DNA of 64,000 nucleotides. Source: Phialophora verrucosa (taxonomy: Eukaryota; Ascomycota; Eurotiomycetes; Chaetothyriales; Herpotrichiellaceae). Positions 56,853 to 64,000 of the stretch are shown one piece after another. Within the stretch, counting starts at the first letter, position 1, and every line of letters begins with the position of its first letter. Location: NCBI GenBank assembly GCA_002099365.1, contig MSED01000002.1, forward strand, positions 124,001 to 188,000, given 5' to 3'. The position numbers and the translations under genes were made by a program. Under the pieces are notes generated by a model that was given only the letters and a program-made list of their open reading frames with translations, was not told the origin of the DNA and did no database searches.

Positions 56853-58016
56853 ATGCCGCCGCGAGAAGACTTGGTCGCTTCGGCCGTGGTGTTCCTGCAG
56901 GACCCATCCGTCGCCTCAGCTCCCGTCGAAAAGCGAATCGAGTTCCTCAAATCGAAAAACCTCACACAGGAAGAGATCGATCTCTCCCTGGCCCGGGCAG
57001 CCGGCGATGCGGGCCAGCAGCTTCCACCTCCGCAAAATGCACCCTACTATCCTGCTCCCGCACGGGGACCTCCAAGCCCGCGATACCCATACCCATACAA
57101 CCCTTACGGAGAATGGCAACAGCCTCCACCACCAGAACCGCCTCGACGAGATTGGCGAGACTGGTTCATTATGGCGACAGTAGTCGGAGGAGCCAGTTAC
57201 GGATTGTACACTCTCGCCCAGCGATATATCAAACCATTAATAGCGCCGCCAACACCACCACAGTTGGAGCAAGACAAAGCTGCTATCGATGAGCAATTCA
57301 ACAAAGCCTTCGCATTGCTGGACACCCTGTCTTCGGACACCGCCGCCCTGAAAGAAGCCGAAGAAGCCCGCACTCAGCGCCTCGATAACGCAATCACCGA
57401 CATTGAAACCATTGTCGCGGAATTAAAGGCCGCCAATATGCGCCGTGAAGACGATGCTCGCAGAATGGAATCGGAGATAAAGACCATGAAGGATAGCCTT
57501 CCTCGATCCATCGACAGTGTTAGAGATGCAAGTGAAAGACAGCTTAAGGAGCTGAGCACCGAATTGGCAAGTCTGAAAGCCCTTATGGGTAACCGTCTCG
57601 GAAGCACGTCCTTTGGTCCTTCAGGACAGGGAGTTCCAAGGACCCAGCCAGGCACATTCCCAGGACCGAGTGCGTCGGGTTCAATCAGCGCAGCCGCAAC
57701 GCCGAATACCGAGAATGCCCCGGGAAGCAGTGCTCCAAATCCGTCCAGACCTGCGCCGACTTACACCAGTTCAGCATCAGCAGTCCCTACATCTTCTTCG
57801 GTGCCAACGGCTAGACCAACTTCAACCACTTCATTTGGCGCCTCGGGCACCAAAGCAGCCATCCCGGCCTGGCAGATGGCGGCCGCAAATAAGGCCAAGG
57901 ATATCAACGGTCCCAGTCCTGCGGCAGCGAGTCACAACTCCAACGTACCTGTCACGAATGGGTCTACTCAGCAGGCCGATGGTGCCGAGGCGGTCGCTGC
58001 ACTCAATGCGAGCTAG
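56853..58016 (+). CDS. PEX14: Peroxin 14 (peroxisomal import docking protein)
   Basis: Membrane component of the peroxisomal docking and translocation module that binds cargo-loaded Pex5 and Pex7. It has 387 residues in one exon. The conserved N-terminal domain is residues 4-50 (REDLVASAVVFLQDPSVASAP, then KNLTQEEIDLSLARA). A Pro/Tyr-rich spacer follows (55-98). One membrane segment lies at about 104-121 (WFIMATVVGGASYGLYTLAQRY), then a coiled coil at about 135-255. The C-terminal 130 residues are Ser/Pro/Ala-rich. The architecture matches Pex14 rather than the Pex14/17-like Pex33. The PTS1 hydratase at 37-38 kb is a likely client of this pathway. Confidence 0.95.
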   Translation: MPPREDLVASAVVFLQDPSVASAPVEKRIEFLKSKNLTQEEIDLSLARAAGDAGQQLPPPQNAPYYPAPARGPPSPRYPYPYNPYGEWQQPPPPEPPRRDWRDWFIMATVVGGASYGLYTLAQRYIKPLIAPPTPPQLEQDKAAIDEQFNKAFALLDTLSSDTAALKEAEEARTQRLDNAITDIETIVAELKAANMRREDDARRMESEIKTMKDSLPRSIDSVRDASERQLKELSTELASLKALMGNRLGSTSFGPSGQGVPRTQPGTFPGPSASGSISAAATPNTENAPGSSAPNPSRPAPTYTSSASAVPTSSSVPTARPTSTTSFGASGTKAAIPAWQMAAANKAKDINGPSPAAASHNSNVPVTNGSTQQADGAEAVAALNAS

Positions 58017-58063
58017 TTCTGTATTGGTTTATAATTTTATATGAAAAGCCGCTTCCTCCTTCG

Positions 58064-59210
58064 TTATTCATCTCTGGTGTCGTCGCCGCCTCCAAACCGT
58101 TGCCGTGCAATCTCCCTGAACAGACTCATAGTCTTCTCCTCCCGTTCCTTCGCCGCCCGCGAGCGGGCCTCCCACTCCGCGCGTCTTGCCCTGAGAATCT
58201 CCTCCTTCCTCGTTTCCCGCTCGTTTTTCTTTCTCTGATTTTCCATTTTCATCCGCTTTAAGTCGCCGAGACTATCCTCGTCGCCCATGACGTCTGAATC
58301 CCGCAGTTCCACGTCACCGGCCATCTCTTTACTCGCGGCGAACGCGCGGTTTGAGTCGGCCTTTTCGCGTTTCTTCTCGAGCTGCCGTTCGCGTGTGCCG
58401 GCTTCGGCCCGAGGTATCAGCTCGTCCAGCCTCTCCTTCTGTTGTTTCCTGTCGGTACGGCGGTCGTGGCGGATATCTTCGATATAGCGGTTTTTCGCCG
58501 AGGTGGCGTCCTCAAGAGATTGCTCGTCTCGGGCGCGCAGGTCCGTCAAGGATGGGACCGTGGGGCCCGGAGCTTTTGACAGCGGGTTGGAATGATCCTG
58601 AGCATCTGGTCGCTCACCATATGACAATAAGGATGTGGATGTCGGTAGAGAAGGCCCATAGTCGTCGTCGGACGCTGTATTATCGGCGTCGTCTTCGCGG
58701 GGATGCGGCCTCGGACCCGGCGATCGAGCACCCAGTTGACTTATCCTCGTCTGGGCGCCAGCGCTTTCCTGCGCCGATGCTCTTGCCTTCTCCAGTATCT
58801 CCGGATCGTACCATCCTTCGGCCAATTCTCCACGGTTCCTGCCATGTTAGCCAACCCGAAACCTCCATATATCCTTGAAGGAAAAAGGAACGGCGCGCCT
58901 ACCATTTCCCTACAAAACTCTTCCACCGTCCTCTGAGCTCTTTGTCATCTAGATCTTCGAGGACGATGCGTTTCTGGATGTCTAAGTATAGTGCAAATAG
59001 AGGGGTGTAGGTTGTCAGGTCGTGCCGGGAGAGGGAGCGGGCGTTGTTCGGAAGAGGCTTCAGCCGCGGGGATGCGAGTGCAGGTGACCGGGTGTGCTTG
59101 CGATGATGTTTGAGTGGAGAGCGCGAGCGGTGGTGATGATAAGGGTGTTTATCGGAGTGGCCATGGCGATAGGGTGAGCGCGAGCGACTCCTGTGATGCC
59201 TGTCTGTCAT
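58064..59210 (-). CDS. SR-like nuclear protein of uncertain role (often labelled HEL117-like)
   Basis: Protein of 360 residues in two exons (59210-58903, 58838-58064; intron 64 nt with GTAGGC donor). Residues 1-50 are Arg/Ser/His-rich (SRSRSPYRHGH, HHRSRSP), as in splicing-related proteins. Then comes a short conserved helical segment, LFALYLDIQKRIVLEDLDDKELRGRWKSFVGKWNRGELAEGWYDPE. The middle is acidic and disordered. The C-terminal 130 residues are a long charged helix (RMKMENQRKKNERETRKEEILRARRAEWEARSRAAKEREEKTMSLFREIARQRFGG). Fungal relatives are often called RNA helicase HEL117-like, but no helicase motif is present, so that name is misleading. A pre-mRNA-processing role is plausible but unproven. 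Confidence 0.8.
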
Positions 59211-59675
59211 TGTCCTTGGTGGGCTGCGTCGACCAAAACAATGGTGGAGAAAGGACGTCGTTCCTTGAGGTTTGCCGCGCCGAATCTTTGGTGTAAATCC
59301 GACTTCATCCCTACGCGGGTAATGTTGCTGCTCTACCGAGCACGCATATCACGGTGGATAGAGCCTTCTGCGCTCGAAGTTCCGGATTCTTGTGACCTGA
59401 TGCTTTAAAGCCGATGGTAACTTCTTCCTGTACTTCGATTCTTGTCAAGGTTGGTGCTCTGCTCGAATCCTGTCATGACGTGAGTCGATACGGAGTATTG
59501 GCGCAGAACTGGAATTATTCCCTAAGCCAGCGTTTAGAGCAGCAAGATATCCGCCAAGCCTCATGAGGTTCCGATCTCGAGAAGTTTTCTTCCATCGCGC
59601 TTCAACACCTCATATCCTCGTTCTGTATAGACTTCTTCCATTTTCCGTTCCCATAGAGATAGACTTCTTGTCAGC
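59211..59675. other. Intergenic (divergent) with one TACGGAGTA motif
   Basis: It is the shared upstream region of the SR-like gene and PBY1. TACGGAGTA is at 59489-59497. No gene is seen. Confidence 0.4.
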
Positions 59676-62105
59676 ATGCATATCCTTGTGGGTACCACAA
59701 AGGCTGCTCGCTAGTAATGTAAGCTCACTTCACACAGGTCGTGAACGATGATGGCCCTCCGTCGAATCAGTCATCACCATATGTTCATTCGCTGGTATCC
59801 ACGCTTCAAGATGCCGGTCATCTCGTCTCCGTCGTTTTGCCTCACGTCCAAAGATCCTGGATCGGGAAGGCTCATATCGTCGGTCAGACCCTGACACCGA
59901 CCTACTTTCGTCCTGGCAACATTCTGAAGGATGACGGCGTTACCGCGGATCGTCCCTTTGACGATGGAGGGGAAGAGTGGATTCTGATAGACGGCACTCC
60001 GGCTTCATGCGCTCAGATTGGTCTCCATCACGTCTTCAAGGACAGAGGTCCGGTCGACCTTGTAGTCAGCGGTCCCAACTACGGACGCAATACCACTGCT
60101 GTGTTCGCACTGTCCAGCGGAACCATTGGTGGAGCAATGGAAGCTGCGATGAACGGCGTCAAGAGTATCGCTTTGTCTTACGCTTTCGATTCAAGGGAGC
60201 ATGATCTCGAAATAATCTCCGAGGCGTCCAAGCTGAGTACCCGACTTATAGAGAAGCTGGTTGAACAGTGGCCAGACGACGTACATTTGTACAGTATCAA
60301 CGTCCCTCTCCGCAAAGGAGTCGCGAACAACAAGATCGTGTACACCGAGATGATACAAAACCGTTGGATTAGCGGCAGCTCCTTCACAGAATTGCCCGAG
60401 GAGGCTGACGACAATAACCCTAATGAGGAAGAGCAATTTATCCGCGAGACGGGCGAAGTCAATGGAAGCAGTGCTACGGCTACGAGAAGAGCACATCGCA
60501 AGTTCAAATGGTCCCCGAATTTCGCAGATGTCCGGAAGTCTGTCATTGAGGCTGGCAAAGGTGACGGATGGGAAGTACACCAAGGGAACGTCACGTAAGT
60601 CCCCGACCACAGGACTGCAAATACCTGGTATACTGACGAGCATAGTGTGACGCCGTTAGTTGCGAATTTCTGGCATCTGCCTCATTACACTGGAGAAATC
60701 AAGCTGTGAGTAAGTTGGCCATGGAGTTCGCTGCTGCTTCGATTGTGTGCACGTACTGACTTGACCTGTTTCCAGAGACGATTCTACTGCAAACTCGATA
60801 GACCATCCAGACAACTCTGCTGCGGCGTCCATCTACGCGCTGATTGACTATCCAGAAGAATATGTGCAACCTCTTATCCTGGCTTCCATGAGGCACTTGA
60901 AGCCTACCCCTGTCAAGCTCCTGTCTTCCATCAGGGATCTGCCTGATCCCACATGTCACGTCTTGCAGTTCACTGCATACGAAGCAATAGACTTCGAGCA
61001 TGCAATGCAACATCCTCAAACATCGCTTGTATGTGCATATGTTATCCGGAAAGCGCTCGTCCGCAAGCACTATCTCTCCAATACTGTTTCGGCTTGGCTG
61101 GTCAAGCACCCTGAAAGCATCTTGGCGGGGCATTTCAAGCCCTCTGTCCATTTCGAACTTGACTACGCCGAATTTCTGGACGAAGCATTAGTTGATGCAT
61201 GGGACTTGAATGCGAGTATGGAGGAGAACGCGCAAAAGGATAGCACCGAAAGAAAGCAGTGGTGGATCCTAAAGCCTGGCATGAGTGATGGTGGCAATGG
61301 CATCCGGCTCTTCTCGAGCCTAGAAGAACTTCAAGCTATTTTCGAGGAGTGGGAAGAGGGTGTGTCTGAGCCCGACCACGACGCCGAAGTCCCAGACGAA
61401 GTCGAGTCGTCTGACTCCCCTCCTACGAGCAAACAAGGTGGTGCCTCTGAGGGTAACGCAATGACGTCTCAGCTCAGACACTTCATTGCTCAACCTTACA
61501 TCGACCCCCCCTTGCTATTGGAGTCGTACGGGAATCGAAAATTCCACATCCGTACATATGTATTGGCAGTCGGAGCCCTGAAAGTCTATGTCTACAGGGA
61601 GATGCTTGTCTTGTTTGCGGCCAAGCAGTATGAGTCGCCCGCTTCCTCCACTGGCGCGGACATGCTTGACCTTGCACAACACCTGACAAATACCTGCTTC
61701 CAAGCTGAAGCGACCAAGAAGTCTTCTGTTTACCGGTACTGGGATCTCAATCCGAGCGGAGTGCGACCCGGCTGGAGGGAGGACATCTTCTGCCAGATCT
61801 GCGACATAACCGGTGAGGTGTTTGAGGCTGCGGCTCGCGAACAGATGGTACACTTCCAAGCACGGCCGAACGCATTCGAGATTTTCGGCGTGGACTTCCT
61901 AGTGGACAGTGATTATAATGCTTGGCTTTTGGAACTAAATGCCTATCCCGACTTCAAGCAGACGGGACGGGACTTGCAGGACGCGGTAGTCGGTGGCCTT
62001 TTCCAGGAAGCCACCAGGACCGCCATTGCGCCATTCTTTGGGCTCGCCACCTCCGGAAGTACGCAGATGCCGCTTGTTCGGTCCATCGATCTAGGCCGGC
62101 GATGA
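59676..62105 (+). CDS. PBY1: SurE phosphatase-tubulin-tyrosine-ligase-like fusion (Pby1)
   Basis: Two-domain fungal protein of 752 residues in four exons (59676-59687, 59738-60594, 60646-60705, 60776-62105). The first coding exon has only 12 bases (MHIL) and splices to VVNDDGPPSNQSSPYV, completing the SurE active-site strand with its Asp pair. The SurE-like nucleotidase domain (about 1-300) also has SGPNYGRN and GTIGGAMEAAMNG. The C-terminal half is a TTL-type ATP-grasp domain: WWILKPGMSDGGNGIRLF, RKFHIRTYVLA, HLTNTC and FEIFGVDFLVD...WLLELNAYPDF. Yeast Pby1 associates with P-bodies and the decapping enzyme; a role in RNA decay or nucleotide metabolism is inferred from that. The exon-1 call rests on motif completeness. 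Confidence 0.93.
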
Positions 62106-63198
62106 CAGTCATTGGCGACGAGATCAAGCGGGCTGCTTCATCTCTAGTTTGGCGTACACTTCTGATCGGAGGGCCTTCCGCCCACTCTTGGGGCATGTTG
62201 TGCCACCCGAGTTGGGACAGCCATCTGCAAGCACTTCACCATGTCCATACCGACTGCGGATGCAGCCTGACATTAGTCTTCCTGCACAACACTCTTTCCG
62301 GGGTAGACGATCCGTTGTGCCTTGCAATCGCCATAAGCCCAACTTGCCCGCGGGCCAATTGCAACACGCAACGTGCCTCTGAGGGTGCGCCAATGTCTTT
62401 CGCGCCAGTTCGCACGATGCTGAATGAAGCGAGACTCGAAATGCATAATGTTGGGATCCCGACTATGGGACGCAAGCGGATGGCGGCCCGGCCTGAATGG
62501 TGTCGACACGGTGACGCCAAGTTTGAGAGACTGCAAAGCCAGCGTTGCACAGTAGTGCTGTCGATGGCCATCTGACACCAACCCGCGACCAGTGCCTGGG
62601 TCACCTCTTTGAGGGTCTGGCACTCAGTTTAATACATCCTTGCAACTTGTAAATTCGACCCTCCAATGTCTGATTAACGAGGCGAAGACATTGTCTCCCC
62701 TCCGCTCCGCATACGCCGGCTAATGCAAGGCTGAGATGTGCTCGGAGCCGAAGGCAACGAGAACGAAGAGCAGCAAGCAGCAAGGTGTCTTTCTTTTGCC
62801 ATCGACATGGGATGCATCGCACAAACATAACGCCTCAAGTCAAGCATGCCTTTAGGGGCCGGTCGCGCCTACCGCATAGCATGTATGAGCCTGCCCCTCC
62901 ATCGTTCGCCAGAGCCGTGCGAAGAACGATGAGAATTGAGTGCCTGCAAACTTCACTTCTCAATCACCGAACCAACAGCAATCAGCTCTACACTCTTTGT
63001 GTCTTTGATTGTCAATTTTCTCGCATCAAGCAAAGTTGTATGATTCGGCGATTAGGGCCTCCCACAATTCAGTGCTCATTCCGGCCCTCCCAGGCAGCCG
63101 TCGCATCGCCTTCACCAAAACGAGCCTTGTTACAATTCACCGTGGATTCACCTCACCTTTCTCCTCTCCGAGTCCCAAAATAATAACAAGACGGCAGC
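62106..63198. other. Intergenic, 1.1 kb; no gene seen
   Basis: Open frames on both strands lack recognisable motifs. The right part is the promoter of the ABC half transporter. Confidence 0.4.
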
Positions 63199-64000
63199 AT
63201 GATACTCAAATCCCCAGCTGAAACGACTTCGAGTTTGAGAGTGTTTCAGATCCTGACTGTCACGACCCCGGTCCTCTTCTTCGCCATCGCTAGTATCATT
63301 TCCTCATTCTCGGCCGCGCAGCCACCAAAAGCTGCAGGTGGAAGACTGCACAAGGCTCAGCTCTCACTTACGCATCTTGCCACTGTACTCTCCGCTGCGG
63401 AAGCAGTTGTTGACCTCAAGAAGTCAAACCCATCGAAAATCTCAGATCCGGATGCCGTCTACGCACTCTTCCTTACCTTGGTCTATGTCATACTCTCCTT
63501 TGGACTTGTTGACGACAATGCTGTTGCATCTTACCCTCACCACGGAGCCTGGGCTATCCTCCTCGTCTGCCAAGGCACTGTCTTCGCCCTCTCTATTCCC
63601 GGTGCATCCTTAAAGGACAAGCTCCTTCTTGCGCGCGGTCTCTGCCAAGGTCTTCAGCTCTCGGTCACTCTCGTCCTCCTCGCGGGTAGCTTGTTAATAC
63701 GGTATTTGCAACGCAGAAGGCACAAGGGAACCGATGACGAAACACGGCCTCTACTTGCTGGTGAGACGTCTGCGACTTGGCCAACTGGAAGCAATGAAGC
63801 GAAAGAGCTAGATGACGAAGTCGACAGACTGCGGATTCGCAACCGACCATTTTGGCAATATGTATCTTCATTCAAGGTCTTCGTGCCGTACATGTACCCA
63901 AAGTCGCCCAAACAACAGCTCTACTTCTTCGGGATGTGTATCTTCAGCGCCGGCACGAGAGTGGTGGTAATCGCCCTCCCTCTCACGCTAGGGGGCTTGG
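63199..64000 (+). CDS. ABCB6/HMT1-type ABC half transporter, N-terminal part (runs off the window)
   Basis: The frame from the ATG at 63199 stays open to the end of the window (267 codons), so the gene is truncated by the window, not broken. Residues 1-190 contain about five membrane spans (FQILTVTTPVLFFAIASIISSF, ALFLTLVYVILSFGLVDD, GAWAILLVCQGTVFALSIPG, LSVTLVLLAGSLLIRYL), the extra TMD0 of the HMT1/ABCB6 group. An acidic loop follows, then RPFWQYVSSFKVFVPYMYPKSPKQQLYFFGMCIFSAGTRVVVIALPLTLG, the conserved entry to the ABC membrane domain of vacuolar heavy-metal-tolerance and ABCB6 proteins. The nucleotide-binding domain would lie outside. A vacuolar or organelle metal-thiol or porphyrin transporter is likely. 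Confidence 0.85.
   Translation, partial: MILKSPAETTSSLRVFQILTVTTPVLFFAIASIISSFSAAQPPKAAGGRLHKAQLSLTHLATVLSAAEAVVDLKKSNPSKISDPDAVYALFLTLVYVILSFGLVDDNAVASYPHHGAWAILLVCQGTVFALSIPGASLKDKLLLARGLCQGLQLSVTLVLLAGSLLIRYLQRRRHKGTDDETRPLLAGETSATWPTGSNEAKELDDEVDRLRIRNRPFWQYVSSFKVFVPYMYPKSPKQQLYFFGMCIFSAGTRVVVIALPLTLGGL

Noticed and set aside
1..64000. Secondary-metabolite cluster, transposon, CRISPR or prophage
   Set aside because: No polyketide synthase, NRPS, terpene synthase, transposase, reverse transcriptase, terminal repeats or spaced direct repeats were seen; the window is ordinary fungal chromosomal sequence.

Overview
This is nuclear DNA of a filamentous ascomycete (Pezizomycotina; probably Eurotiomycetes, possibly the black-yeast order Chaetothyriales, but the order is a guess). 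The signs are many short spliceosomal introns (about 46-90 nt, GTRNGT donors, CTRAC-like branch sites, YAG acceptors), genes on both strands with 0.2-2 kb spacers, an intron-bearing nuclear tRNA, and fungus-specific families: PDR-type ABC-G pump, Lte1 RasGEF, SurE-TTL fusion, beta-mannosyltransferase and ACS-family MFS carriers. I find 25 protein genes that I can support, plus one tRNA. There is no transposon, rRNA, CRISPR array or secondary-metabolite backbone enzyme.

Layout. 0-8 kb: SDR oxidoreductase (-), mitoribosomal mS33 (-) divergent from an RNase III (+), a secreted CBM19-like protein (+), and a PI-PLC-like phosphodiesterase (-). 8-13 kb: a 1596-residue PDR drug pump (-). 13.9-17.9 kb: RNase H2 subunit B (-) head-to-head with MCM10 (+) across a 364-bp promoter holding an ACGCGT box. 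18-23 kb: a dynamin-like GTPase (-) whose reading frame breaks inside the P-loop, then an amino-acid permease (-). 24-32 kb: a small VOC/glyoxalase protein (+) and the very large RasGEF LTE1 (+). 32.8-42 kb: an 8-exon MFS carrier (+), tRNA-Ala(UGC), PRMT1 (+), a peroxisomal hydratase-2 ending in SKL (+), and a 9-exon sugar porter (+). 43.9-50 kb: a beta-mannosyltransferase (+) and a second ACS-type MFS carrier (+). 51-64 kb: an F-box protein (+), HYM1/MO25 (+), NDC80 (-) head-to-head with PEX14 (+), an SR-like protein (-), the SurE-TTL protein PBY1 (+) with a 12-nt first coding exon, and the start of an ABCB6/HMT1-type half transporter that runs off the right edge.

The content is mostly housekeeping: replication and repair (RNH2B, MCM10), mitosis and morphogenesis (NDC80, LTE1, HYM1) and peroxisome function (PEX14, the PTS1 hydratase). 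Single transporters are scattered among these genes. No block looks like a co-functional accessory cluster. The features most worth a second look are the disrupted dynamin-like gene, the RNH2B/MCM10 bidirectional promoter, the recurrent intergenic nonamer TACGGAGTA, the very small exons in PBY1 and PRMT1, and the long charged tail of the mannosyltransferase. Exon boundaries were derived by eye from splice consensus and frame continuity; each multi-exon sum was checked to be divisible by three.
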